Shown here in pieces: positions 20,688 to 31,491 of a stretch of 64,000 nucleotides of DNA. The notes beneath the pieces are model-generated. The model was given only the letters and a program-made list of their open reading frames with translations. It was not told the origin of the DNA and made no database searches. Every line of letters starts with the position of its first letter. The stretch's first letter is position 1. Position numbers and translations under genes: made by a program. The stretch comes from Acanthacorydalis orientalis (lineage: Eukaryota; Arthropoda; Insecta; Megaloptera; Corydalidae): NCBI GenBank assembly GCA_034766995.1, contig CM068313.1:8081961-8145960 (forward strand), in the 5' to 3' direction.

Positions 20688-20900
20688 TTAAGATACTAAC
20701 TTTGAAAAAATCCCAGGCCAGAAAGAGGTTGTTCTCGTAGATACCTTGGAGCTCAGCTGGCCTCTCACTAATATACGACTCTGTCGACAGGGCATGAAAA
20801 AATGTTCTATAACTTCGAGATTATTTCTCGAATTATAAATCTTTGAGAAATTTGAACACTGCGAGTCATGAACTCTAGTGCTCGGTATTTGTTCTAGCAA
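20688..20900. other. Moderately CG-rich block of unknown nature
   Basis: The segment CCCAGGCCAGAAAGAGGTTG through GGCATGAAAAAATG has normal complexity in an AT desert and is open on the minus strand for 70 codons. I recognise no family. A half-palindrome CTTCGAGATTATTTCTCGA lies near 20813. Confidence 0.3.
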
Positions 20901-20904
20901 AGAA

Positions 20905-21249
20905 ACCTCATATCTTTTAATTCAACAAGAAATGAAAAGTGAATCACTGAATAATGTGCTATATAACAAAGTTATGAAATTAAAAAAAAAACACTTTGAA
21001 ATCAGTAGTTGATATAACAATTGAAATAATTCATGCGAGTTATCTAACAACTATTTCATGTTTTAATATGTAAATATAAATTAATGCTATATTTACAATA
21101 TTTGCCGAACAACTTAAAGAGAATTCAACAGAACATAACCGACTTTTTTACATTGAAAAAAGTAACAAATAAATATACTAAAAATTTATAATCGCAAATG
21201 ATTATGTATAAAAAATGTTAATTAGCATTTCTCTTGAATATATACATAC

Positions 21250-21282
<33 letters not shown>

Positions 21283-24150
21283 CACATGTATGTATGTCGA
21301 TAGATATGTATTTATATAAGCAAATATTAGTAAAATGTGAAGCAATATATTGGCAAAAAATAGTAACTGTTGTCAAGGTAAAATGAATACAATTTGTGTT
21401 AATCTAAAATGAGATCAGCGCACGTTAATGGTTCAGAATTATCTGCGACATAAAAAATTAGAACAAGCATGACCGAAAATGCAGCACGCTATATCAAATT
21501 CCAGAGATTGTATGTAACATTGTACATTAACTAAACATACGTATATGTGGAAAGTATATACAGACACAAACATTCTTACATCTTGTGTATGTATATATAT
21601 ATATATTTAAGCGGTAAAGGACATTGTTCTATAAGTAAATCTTTTGCATATATGGGGTAAACGTTTCTCTACGTATCAAGATGTAAATGAAATTAAGTCG
21701 TCAGGCGAAACTGTCAAAATCGTTCACAATTAATGAGGATATGGAATTACTTTTCATGCAAGGCACCTATGTTTCATACATAAAAACATTAAGGATTAAA
21801 AATAATTTGAAAAATATTTGATGATTCTTGATAAAAGAATGTTTTATCAAAAATACGAGGCCTTAAATAGTCCAGTTCTAAATGAAATTGTTGAAAATTC
21901 ATTTTAAACATGATTTTATTTGTTAATTTAATACCTGTTAGACTGAAATATAATCCATTCCCAGACTTAGTTCTGTTATTTTATCAGTTTTTTTCTACTT
22001 TTTGTATTTTAATTTTCGGTTGCCGTGAGAGAGAGCATTCATCGTTTACATTTTAATCTAACATTATGTATGTGTGTGTGTTATTTTTTAAATTTTATAA
22101 AAAAGATTTGAATTTTGTACGATTTTTTTTTAAATTGTAATATTTAATTGTAATCCTACATGTTACTTGAATTAATCAGATTGTTATTACATAAACACTT
22201 GGTTTATTGTAAATGTTTAATTTAATAGTAATTTAATAATTTTTATTGTTGTTTTACACTAAAATTGAAATTAAGTATTGTGATTCGAAATTAATAATAT
22301 TAATAATCTCAGTCATACTTTATTGAATTTACTGCTAATGCATTCAATAGTAAAAGAAATTATTTATACATCTATGAATACAGTTTTTTTAAGTAATAAT
22401 ATTTAATATTTTTAATAATATTTAATTATAATAATATTTTTTAATCTCTGTTGTTAGTATTACCTTTAAGTATTAATAATTTAATTTAAATTGAAAATAA
22501 TTTTTTCGATTATTTTTTAATGTTGCTACTAGTAAAACACAAAACAAATATGAAACAAATTACAAATACAATCATTATTGATGATTTTTGATTGTTGCTT
22601 TTGCGTATATCGATGACAATTTGTCAAAACGTGAAAATTCTGATAGATTTTTCTGTGGTTTTTCTGGTTTATGTGATAAAGAAATATTAAATTAAAAAAA
22701 TATTCATAAAATATTATATAATTAAAAAAATATTCATTTGTCCAAATATCAGAAATACTTGTATACTTGAAAAGAATACAAGTATCGAAACAGGTAATAA
22801 AACATAATAAAAAAATATAATCTGAAGAAAAATATTTTTTTAACTTTTACATTTTTCTATTCTATTTCCAGTTGAATTAAAAATCTAATTAAATTTAATT
22901 TTCATTTTGTTTATTACACACACGAAAATTGAATTATAATTTAAAGTAACTAAAATTATTTAATTTTATTAAACAGTATCGTTTTGAAAATAATCAAATA
23001 CTAATAACGAAAGTAAGTTGACATTTTGAAGAAAATTCGCAAATTTCGTATTGTTTAAATTTTCATTGAAATTATTTATGTATACTTAATGGATAACTTT
23101 TGGGTGATGGATATTTTATTTAAGACGAGTTTGGATTATTATATATTAAAGTTATAATTTAATACCGGATTTTGTGTACGGATAGATACATTTGGTGATT
23201 ACTGGAAATTTATAATTTTCACTCATTGTGTCGCTTGTATTAGTTTTAATCTATTTACTCATACATCATTGATACAAGTTTTAAACTTTCGATATAAATA
23301 AGTTATAGGACCTGTTTTACATTTCTGGTCTTTTTGAATTTGTCAATGTCGGTGTAACATAATATTGAATTTCAGATTTAATTAATGTGAATACTGAGAT
23401 GAATTTAAATTCATTGATTTTATATTAAAATTATGTATTGTATATATATATATATATACTTAATTGGAAAAATTATTTTGAAAGAAATCAGTTGTAAAAT
23501 ATTATTAATCTTGAGACTTATTAACTTAATGTGTTTATTTCTGCGATTTTTTAAAGGGAGTGATATACAAAAAATACCTTTCATAAATTAGAAGAGTTAC
23601 AAAACAATATCGAAGTAGAAATTTCTAAAATTAATGATTAAACATTGCGTATAGTTGTAAAAAAAATATAATGAGAAGAGTTAGAGTTTGTATTAAAGAT
23701 GAGAGAGGACAATTTAAACATCTTTTGCAACTTTTTATTAACAATTTCTAAAGATAAATTGACCATAAATGAAATTTTCTTAGCGGCTGTGCAATTTTTG
23801 AATCATATATATATATATAACTAAAAATTGGTTTCTCTGATATGTGTGCGTTCATTTCTTCACTGATTGGTTGATATCGGTTAGGTAGTCTCTGTTTTGA
23901 TTGATTTATATCAGTCACATGATCAGTGTTCTCTGTTTCATGGTATACAACGAAAGAGAGTATAAGATATCAGTGTAAAACTAATAAGAAATTTATTCAA
24001 AATATAGTTTTCAATGAAGCTTTAGAGTTAAAAAAATTATTACACTTTCTAAAACTGAATTTTGTTAATTTTTATAAACTTTTCCAGTAAAAATTTTACG
24101 ACTTACATTTTTCACGGATTATTTGTGTGTATAATTTGTTAATTACTATG
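20905..24150. other. Long AT-rich desert
   Basis: More than 3 kb without a recognisable gene, transposon end or large hairpin. It contains a (TACA)(TA) microsatellite at 21240-21281 and short TA runs at 21592-21606, 23439-23457 and 23806-23819. Several stretches of poly-A/T interrupt it. This would fit the interior of a long intron or a gene desert. Confidence 0.5.
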
Positions 24151-24156
24151 ATTTGT

Positions 24157-24243
24157 TAGGTGGGGGGAGCAAGCGTTAGATAGCGGGGGATAAGTCCCAT
24201 CGGGGGTTGGCAAATCCAGCGAACAGGGAGCAGACTCTCTTAG
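24157..24243. other. Isolated G-rich island
   Basis: The 87-bp stretch has G runs (TGGGGGGAGC, AGCGGGGGATAAG, ATCGGGGGTTGG, ACAGGGAG), enough for a G-quadruplex on the plus strand. It starts and ends abruptly in very AT-rich DNA. The minus strand is open in one frame across it (about 34 codons). Abrupt edges suggest an inserted sequence, but I do not recognise the source. Confidence 0.4.
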
Positions 24244-24469
24244 TATATATATATATATTGTATATATTCTCGTGTTTCATCACGGACATATGAGTTTATA
24301 TAAATGATAAATATAAAAAAGCATGTACAGTCATATAAAAAGTACATATTTCATATATGAAATATATAACTGAAACGTGAAAACATGACTCGCACACCAT
24401 GTTTCAAATTCATAAAGTTGCGTTGAAAATTGTAAACGTAATATTGTGTGGCTAAGAATTACAGCCAGC

Positions 24470-24595
24470 GAAGAAAATAATTAAATTTAATTGTCGTCAG
24501 GGTGTATTGTGGGTGTATGAGTGGATCCATTGGGCGAAACGGGACGGTGTACGACTCTGCAATCCAGACAGACATTAAAAAAAATACTCACAAAT
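24470..24595 (-). other. CG-richer block with acceptor-like edge (minus)
   Basis: On the minus strand a pyrimidine-rich GTCTGTCTGGATTGCAG at about 24563-24579 is a good acceptor. The 70 bases that follow are free of stops in two of three frames for 20 or more codons. A last exon is possible but unproved. Confidence 0.2.
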
Positions 24596-24599
24596 GGTC

Positions 24600-25250
24600 C
24601 GTTATTGTGTAACACAAATATTAATTGCTAATGTAGAGGGGAGGTTTTATTAAATATTTAATTCTTCGTATTAATCATTGCGATATTGTACGATGAATTA
24701 TTTTTTCGCACAAATTACGGAAATTTTGTCCATTTGTGTAATGATTGTTGGAATGACTTCGTTGGAAGTTTTGGAAGAAGTGAGTTTTCGATATTTCTTA
24801 TTTTAATTAACGAAAGTTCTCCAGTCAACTCTTGATTGATTATCGAAAAAAAATAACGAAAAAGAACTAGTTTTATTTTAAAAACATACAAACAATAAAT
24901 ATAAAAATTGTTAATAATAAAAAAAAATATTTTCTGTAAATAAAAAAAAATACGACCAGACTTTTGAGACTTCAAATAGTTGTGTAATATTTTTTCAGAA
25001 TCTTTGAAAAGATTTCATAAAGTTAATTGAAGCTTATAATTTCAATTTTGTTTTAAATCAATTGATTACAAAAAATATGAATAAAATATTTGATTAACAT
25101 TTTTTAAAGACCAGTCAATAATTGTTTTTTTTTTATGAATATGTATTTTAAATGCATTTACAAAACATTTTTTCATCTCTATGTAAATTAATCGATAAAA
25201 AAGTTCATTTTTTATGAAATTATTTGTTTCAAAAATATTTTTTTATTGAA
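24600..25250. other. AT-rich gap
   Basis: Nothing recognised. The minus-strand frame at 24715-24975 is rich in Phe, Ile and Lys, as expected of AT-rich DNA. Confidence 0.45.
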
Positions 25251-25254
25251 TTGT

Positions 25255-25480
25255 GTCTAAAGTCACTTCCACAATTGACTTTTTCAATTTTTTATAAACG
25301 TTAAAACTTTTTCTGATTGAAAATGTTCAATAATTGATTTTTGTTTAATTTAGTTCTAGCTTATGTGTATTTTGATGATAATTCCATTATTCTTAGAATA
25401 CTATGTTATAGAGAAATCTTGTTTTTAATCGATTTGTCAATACTTTAGCGTTTTGAAACGATTGGCATCAAAAAGTAAGA
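25255..25480. repeat. FB-1 copy, diverged
   Basis: GTCACTTCCACAATTGACTT, GAAAATGTTCAATAATTGAT, CTTATGTGTATTTTGATGA and TTCCATTATTCTTAGAATAC form the left arm in order. GAAACGATTGGCATCAAAAA, with GTAAGAATTGAAATGAT, is a weaker right arm. Confidence 0.55.
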
Positions 25481-25680
25481 ATTGAAATGATAAATATTTA
25501 GTCAGTAATAATCAGTCCTACCATATTCCTTATTGAAAAAATCCGGTCTGCGAGAAAGTGACAGTTATTTGTAAAAATCATTAGTCACTTAATATTTTAA
25601 TCCAAATTTTATTTGTACTTGGTTGTAGTTTGTTGCATTTGTTACAATTTAATATGGTAATCCAGTGTGTAATAAAAAAT

Positions 25681-25682
<2 letters not shown>

Positions 25683-25730
<48 letters not shown>
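25683..25730. repeat. (TA)n microsatellite
   Basis: Uninterrupted TA run of about 48 bp. The frame at 25630-25875 is an Ile-Tyr translation of it. Confidence 0.95.
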
Positions 25731-25732
<2 letters not shown>

Positions 25733-25889
25733 GTAAGTTTAAGCACACAAAAGAGAACAGAAATGAATATAAAACATTCGAAAACACGCACGCATCACTC
25801 CATTTAAAAATAAAGATTATTCATAATTCACATGGCTCAACGAAAAAAGAACGACTGTTGAACGAAAACAATTAATGTATATTTTTAAG

Positions 25890-26100
25890 CGAGTAAAAAG
25901 TAAACATTTCGCCCTTCGCCGCTCGCCAAGTCGTCATCACTCGGTCTTATAGCTCACGTGCGTTTTATTATCGCAATTATTATTGCATTGCTTTGCAAAT
26001 AACCCCAGTTGTTGGATCATTATTGGCGTTTATTTTCGACATCGTTCGCCATTTAATCCCATTCGTTGGGAGCATATCAAAAAGAAATAAAAACGCGAGC
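25890..26100. promoter_or_regulatory. Candidate conserved non-coding block
   Basis: A complex, balanced sequence lies between two TA microsatellites: CGCCCTTCGCCGCTCGCC, AGCTCACGTGCGTTTTATTA (E-box CACGTG), GCTTTGCAAATAACCCC (POU-like TTTGCAAAT) and TTATTGGCGTTTATTTTCG. No frame is convincingly coding. The density of factor-site-like words suggests an enhancer. Confidence 0.35.
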
Positions 26101-26151
26101 TCACTTTAAGTTTTTTTCATACACAAATGTTGATATACATATATAAATGTG

Positions 26152-26152
<1 letters not shown>

Positions 26153-26197
<45 letters not shown>
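26153..26197. repeat. (TA)n microsatellite
   Basis: Uninterrupted TA run followed by TATGTATGTA. Confidence 0.95.
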
Positions 26198-26205
<8 letters not shown>

Positions 26206-26386
26206 ATAAGTATGAGTATGTCTGACGAGGATATTATTTTATTTAAATACAGAATTGCCTATGGGTTTTTAACAGGCATTTCATTCAATTCCATATTTTT
26301 AATAACAGTCGTTTTTCAAAAGATTGATTCATTAATTACAGCAGTTCGAAAAAAATTACAGCTATAACAGGTTTCTTCTTTATCTT

Positions 26387-26389
<3 letters not shown>

Positions 26390-26432
<43 letters not shown>

Positions 26433-26439
26433 ATATATA
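26390..26439. repeat. (TA)n microsatellite with one interruption
   Basis: Two TA runs separated by TTTA. Confidence 0.95.
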
Positions 26440-26651
26440 AAGAAGTTTTTCTTATTTAAAAGCTATCAATTATTTTTTCCTCTATAGTTTTATTTCAAGT
26501 TTATCTGATTGTACATTTTTAAGCTATTTTCTTCATTTAATGTATCAAGTTCCTGGATAATAACTATAACTAATAACTTTAATAATTAATTTAGTACATT
26601 TAGTAAAATACATTTCAAATTTGAGTAAGAATATTTTGAGTTGAATAAATA

Positions 26652-26970
26652 TTAGGTGTAAAATTTTGTGCCTCTAAATATTGAATCAAGCAAAACTCTA
26701 TTTTAAATTAAAATATTCTTATCGTTTTAAGATTTTAAAGTGGCAACCTTAACATTTAAAAACTATTTATCTTGGTCCAGTTGGCATAACCTCCGAAAAC
26801 AGAAGTGAACACAATAGCGTTCGAAAAGCAACATATTAGACATTACATACTTTTCACATTCCAGTTGAAAAAAATGCTGCCAAAGTCATGAGAATGACTT
26901 GTTCAGCTTTGAGGGAAGGTGTTTTAATGCATGAAATATGCAAAAAATGCTAAAACTGTGGAACATTTAT
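26652..26970 (+). mobile_element. Truncated mariner copy (TTAGGTGTAC family), plus orientation
   Basis: It starts TTAGGTGTAAAATTTTGTGC after TA (26650-26651) and runs in the opposite orientation to the other copies. It contains AAAAGCAACATATTAGACAT, CAGTTGAAAAAAATGCTGCC and GACTTGTTCAGCTTTGAGG, which is the transposase N-terminal coding region on the plus strand with stops. The far end is lost just before the FB-1 copy at 27010. Confidence 0.75.
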
Positions 26971-27009
26971 CACACAAACCATATACATTTTTTTTGTTAA
27001 AAATCACAA

Positions 27010-27365
27010 TAACATTTCTGACACCATAACTAAATTCACTTTTTCAAATGAATTATTTTTTCATTTCACAAACCAGACTAAATTTTTCGATCAAAAATAT
27101 TCAGTAAACTATTATTGGTTATTTTTTATTATCGTTTATGTGCATTTCGACTGCAACGCAATAATTCTCATAGTGCTAACTACCGAAAAATCTGATAAAA
27201 ATGTTTATAAAACGGTTATTGTTTGACTTTCTGAAGATAATGGCATCATTTACATTGAAAGGGTATAAGAAACAATCAAAAAGAAACAATAATGATTTAC
27301 TGAACCTTTTTGTTAGAGAAAAAATGTAGTTTATAGAGTGAAAAACGAATTAATTTATAAAAGAA
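27010..27365. repeat. FB-1 foldback element, most complete copy
   Basis: The left arm runs ATTTCTGACACCATAACTA, AATTCACTTTTTCAAATGAA, CATTTCACAAACCAGACTA, GATCAAAAATATTCAGTAAA, ATGTGCATTTCGACTGCAAC, TCTCATAGTGCTAACTACCG. The right arm mirrors it: ACTTTCTGAAGATAATGGCA, AAAAAGAAACAATAATGATT, ATGTAGTTTATAGAGTGAAA. Arms are about 170 nt around a short spacer near 27200. No coding frame survives. Several other copies in the window show the same order of blocks. Confidence 0.8.
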
Positions 27366-27539
27366 AATTAAACACGTTTAATATTTAAAATTAGAAGTAC
27401 GTTTGGCCGTTACATTCACTATGTTTATTTTCAATGTTTAATTTTCATAGAACTGTGTGTATAATAGTCATAAAAACATAAATGTATCTAGTAAAAATAT
27501 GGCCGTTTCTATTAAAACGTGAACTGTACAATGTTGACT

Positions 27540-27697
27540 CAACCAGTTTTCATTTAACGACCGTTTCCGTGTACCGAATGATCGACCGGTGAGCGGAATA
27601 GTTTTCCGTGGCGCATTTCGAAAAACAAACACTCGTTCCGTTAACTGAAACAACACAGCCGTCGTAACGAAACAACGAACCGTTGCGCCCGTCGTTG
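27540..27697 (+). promoter_or_regulatory. CG-rich sequence upstream of TATA box
   Basis: CpG-rich DNA (AACGACCGTTTCCGTGTACC, CGACCGGTGAGCGGAATAG, AACGAACCGTTGCGCCCGTC) leads into the TATA element at 27698. It may be the upstream part of a promoter. The minus-strand frame at 27468-27656 is taken as chance. Confidence 0.35.
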
Positions 27698-27804
27698 TAT
27701 ATAAAGTAAACGAAACTCAATTAATACATGTCATCATTAACGTACAACTAGCGAGCAGCTAGTTTGTTAGGCGAACTGGCGCGAACGCGAAACGGGCTGG
27801 TGTC
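27698..27804 (+). promoter_or_regulatory. Candidate TATA promoter and 5' non-coding exon
   Basis: TATATAAAG at 27698-27706 is a good TATA box. About 35 bp on, GTCATCA (27730-27736) resembles an arthropod initiator. Roughly 20 bp further, GCGAGCAGC resembles a downstream core element. A strong donor GTAAGT starts at 27805 after CTGGTGTC. This would make a first exon of about 70 nt. It lies about 3.5 kb upstream of the candidate start-codon exon at 31327, on the same strand. Each signal alone is weak evidence; the order is what makes the model worth listing. Confidence 0.35.
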
Positions 27805-27810
27805 GTAAGT

Positions 27811-28341
27811 AAATCAATTTGAAACTGATTTCAGCAGATTCTTCTCTTTGGCGCGCGCGTCAAGTTTCCGGAGACGAGACGTTACTCCTATATACAGCAC
27901 GTCTTGAATATATATCCGATTAAAAGTTTCACGACGCTCTTGACGAATTGATTAGACTTAAAACGGGGCGATTTCGTTAACTGTTTTGACACCGTGGAAA
28001 TGCACTTAGTTGTAGTTTAGGGGTTGTATACTTGATGTCGACGCTTTCATTAATAAGGAAATATTTTATTACGTTTTTCGATGGTGTCGGTTTTAACACT
28101 TTATGACTAGAGATCAGTGAAAAAATTCATTTTACAACTTGCATTGAAGCAAGTCTATTTTTTTTAAAAAAAATAAATAATACTTTTTATAAAAATAAAA
28201 ATGCCATTGTAAAATAAAAATACATATAATCACAAAATTGGGTACACGATTAATAAAGAAAAGTGATTATAATAATGAAATTCTGTTCTTTCTGACATCT
28301 TCGATGCAATATTAACCTTCTATTTAAAACATTTGTTTACA
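27811..28341. other. Downstream flank of candidate promoter
   Basis: The CG-rich character fades by about 28000 (GGCGCGCGCGTCAAG near 27850), then the sequence is AT-rich. No further exon signal is seen. Confidence 0.4.
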
Positions 28342-28756
28342 CTAGAGTTCTCAACTTTTTTCATACATTGATCACTTATAAAAAATTATTCTTTTTTATA
28401 ACCCATCCCCCCCAAAAAAATGGAACTATTATTGTGTTTCCCTCACAACATTAAAATATTTCATATGAATTTTTGAAAAAATATTTGTAGTTTCGAAAAT
28501 GATAATAAAAAATGAGAGTGAAATATGTTTTTGAGAATTCTTAAATGATTGTATTTAATAAATGATTATTATTATTATTAACCTTGATAATAATACACAG
28601 GAGTATATCGAATACAAAAATACAGTTGTATAATATTTACAATAAAATTTAATAAATGATATTTTTTAAAAAAAACCGTAACATATATATAAATTATAAT
28701 GCTGTCGATTTTCATCGGCCCCTAGTGGGTCTATATCGACCCTCTTGGGAACCCCT
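28342..28756. mobile_element. hAT-like non-autonomous element
   Basis: The left end reads CTAGAGTTCTCAACTTTTTTC; the reverse complement of the right end reads CAGGGGTTCCCAAGAGGGTC. Both match the (C)AGGGGTTCTCAA type end common in hAT transposons. Flanking bases (TGTTTACA and CTTACAC) are partly alike, consistent with a decayed 8-bp target duplication. The interior is AT-rich with a C run near 28408 and has no transposase. Confidence 0.65.
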
Positions 28757-28869
28757 GACTTACACTCTTCAAAATTATTTATTTCTTAAAGTCTTGCTCT
28801 TGTAAATGGACTTTAATATCTTTTTTTGAAAACTTGTTGTACCTTAAAATCATAATTTTATATTACAAT

Positions 28870-28945
28870 ACAGTCCTGACATTGTTGACCGAATCCAGTT
28901 TCACAAATTAATTCTTTATCACCTCACAAACCATAACGATGTGTT
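28870..28945. repeat. FB-1 outer-end fragment
   Basis: ACAGTCCTGACATTGTTGAC, TCCAGTTTCACAAATTAATT and ATCACCTCACAAACCATAA match the outer 75 bp of an FB-1 arm and define its terminal motif. Confidence 0.65.
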
Positions 28946-29767
28946 AAGAAATATTTACTAATTTATTTTCATTTAAAACAAGAAAAACTTTTTCATTAAT
29001 TTACAGTTTTTGTTTAATAAAATAACTTATTATTACATTTTTTTAAGTAGAATGTTTTCTTTTTAAGTGCGTTTTCAATATAAAAATAATAATTTAATAA
29101 ATTTGACCTATCTGACGACCTTTTTTTGTATTTTACATTTGTAGATTTTTGCAAATAGGTATATTTTATATATTGTTACTTGTATATATTTTCTGATTAA
29201 ACCCCACCAAAAATACACAATTATTTTAATTAAACCGTTAAAACATTTTCTATTTTTACACAATCGCATAAAATATTTTATAATCTCCATACGAATCGTT
29301 CCAAATTCGGTATCTTTTCGTTGATTTATATAAAATTCACATGCGTTCCGTTCTACGTTTTTTCCTCACCAAAAAAAAAAAAAAAATTAGTTCGTTCGCG
29401 AACAATAAAATATTCTCATGTCATGTGTAAATTTTTCGTAGCGACTTGACATCATAATTTGTTCATACGTACGGTGGTCAAATGGGCATAATGTAGAGAC
29501 AAGAGAGAGGTCGGTCAGAGGCGTGCGTGTGTTTCGATCGCACATAACTCACAGGTACACTAGATTACAACGGACTAATTAATTACACCCCTTGGTATTC
29601 ATTTTAAAAGCTAACCTCTTTTATCTCGCTCACTCTCTTGTCGTTATTCACAAAAGCTTCGAATGAGATATGAATATTTGATACAAATGTACTGTTCATT
29701 TTATATTCATTACATGCATGTATGTTTATAATGTATATGTATGAATATATATGTGTGTACTTACATT

Positions 29768-29805
<38 letters not shown>

Positions 29806-30575
29806 TCATCTAAAAGCCGATAATAACTTGAGAGAATAATCTAGAATATTCAATGGGATAGCGGATTAATTCTAAAATATTATTCAATATTTTTTGCCAA
29901 TGTAACTCTGTTTATAAAATGTAATCTAGTTGTTCGTTGTTCTTTGTTAGTTTTTATTTTTATTTTACTTGTTTTGATTTATTTTTCTAATTTATTTCAA
30001 AGTACACAATTTTATTTACTTTTATAGTAAATATCTGTTTAAATTCTTTAGTTCGTAATACAATTATTAATTGATTTGTTTTATTTTGTTATGAAATGAA
30101 ATGTTTTTCAATAATAAATCATTCTGTTTCAAATGAGATGCTTGTAGCTTGATATTAAGATATTATTATAGGTCTAAGTGGTTTTAAGTATTTATAATTA
30201 TTTTAAGTATTTAAGAAAAATAATAAATAAGGTTTTAAGTATTTAAGAAAAATATTAACAGTGATCGTTCTTTTTATTGACTTTTTCAAAATAAATTAAT
30301 ACTTATTTATTATGCCAAGGTATTATATTATTTCTTATGTTTGGGCATATTTTACAGTATTTCAGTGTTAATAAATGTCATTTCTTTAATGTTTTGTCTA
30401 GTAATTGTACTTTTTTTAGATTTACTAGTGTTTTTTTGCTACTAGTTTCGATAATTGTCATTTTCAAGTAATAATCTTCAGGTACACGGAGACAAGGGCT
30501 AAAATAGTTGTAAAAAAACACTTATCTGATTCGAGAAGACTAGTTTGCTGATTATATTTTATCAGAAGTTTTATT
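28946..30575. other. AT-rich gap with one balanced patch
   Basis: From 29440 to 29650 composition is balanced and includes GAGGCGTGCGTGTGTTTCG and GACTAATTAATTACACCCC (homeodomain-like TAATTAATTA). A poly-A run lies at 29371-29386 and a (TA)n at 29773-29803. No gene is supported. Confidence 0.4.
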
Positions 30576-30579
30576 TATA

Positions 30580-31138
30580 TTAGATTGATAAGAAAATATA
30601 TTGCGGTTTTTGTTTTCTGAATTCAAAATTTATTTTTTTTCAATGAAATGTCAATGTCATTTCATCGTGTTCATGTTAATATCATTTTAAAGTGCATGTG
30701 TATTTTGGTAACATCGACTTTGGTTTTATTATTAATTTTGCTTCCAATTGGACTATTGAATTTAAGATAAAAGAAGCAAAGAAGAACAGTTTTTTGTAAG
30801 AGTTCAAAACGGGTGGTAAAGCAGCAGAAACTGGTCGTAAACTAAACGATGATTTCGGTGTGGGTATTGTTAAGGAACCTACGATCCAATAGTGATTCCA
30901 AAAATTTCGTGTGGAGACAAGAGCCTTAAAGATGAAGAAGGTTGTGTGGCTCCTTCTTCAGTTCATAACGACTCACTGAATGTTTTATTTGAGTCAGAAC
31001 CGTGCACAACAATTCGAGATCTTACATAAAAATTAGGTGTTTGTCATCAAATAATTCTGAACCACTTAAAACCATTTAAATGAAAAAAATGTATGAGTTT
31101 AAAGGTTATAGACCGCGATTATTTTTCTACCAATCTAA
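30580..31138 (+). mobile_element. Mariner deletion derivative, second copy
   Basis: The ends are TTAGATTGATAAGAAAATAT (after TA at 30578-30579) and ATTTTTCTACCAATCTAA. The layout equals the 7131-7701 copy: a 5' non-coding part with TTTGGTAACATCG, a helix-turn-helix coding part with AGAGTTCAAAACGGGTGGTA, then a direct jump to the 3' end, skipping the catalytic region. More stops (including one at the TRP position of the WF motif) make this copy more decayed. It ends 188 bp before the candidate exon at 31327. Confidence 0.85.
30768..31100 (+). pseudogene. Mariner N-terminal remnant, heavily mutated
   Basis: Recognisable pieces are EFKTGGKAAETGRKLNDDFG and FQKFRVE, followed by RTSRE-like TTIRDLT. 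Several in-frame stops and indels are present. No start codon is intact (ATAAAA replaces the ATGGAA of the sister copy). Confidence 0.65.
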
Positions 31139-31326
31139 TTTTTGTATTTTTCCAACGTATTGTATTCTGTTTACTTAATTAATATTATTAAATCTTAATT
31201 CACAAGATGGAAAAAATTGTTTTCGAAAGAGAATTATATTTTTATATTATTATTGTATAATTAGTTGGTACTGCTATAATTGAAGAATAATGTGAATTAA
31301 AATTAATACCTGATTTTCTTTTACAG

Positions 31327-31372
31327 ATTTATAAAAATGCATCGAAACAATTCATCCAAGCCTGTTAAACAT
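31327..31372 (+). CDS. Candidate start-codon exon of an unknown gene
   Basis: The sequence GATTTTCTTTTACAG is a textbook acceptor ending at 31326. The 46-nt exon has ten non-coding bases, then an ATG at 31337 preceded by AAAA, then codons for MHRNNSSKPVKH, and a donor GTAAGTT from 31373. The exon ends in phase 0. Its codons are more balanced than the AT-rich flanks. I do not recognise the peptide. It would be the first coding exon of a plus-strand gene whose 5' exon may lie at 27733-27804. The next exon was not found with certainty; the block at 53967 is a phase-compatible but distant candidate. With so short an exon, chance remains possible. Confidence 0.35.
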
Positions 31373-31445
31373 GTAAGTTAATTAAGTATGAAATATTTAT
31401 TTATATTTATCTCGAATATGTGTTAGTGACGAGTGTCTATTCGTG

Positions 31446-31448
31446 ATA

Positions 31449-31488
<40 letters not shown>
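31446..31488. repeat. (TA)n microsatellite
   Basis: Uninterrupted TA run shortly after the candidate exon. Confidence 0.9.
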
Positions 31489-31491
<3 letters not shown>

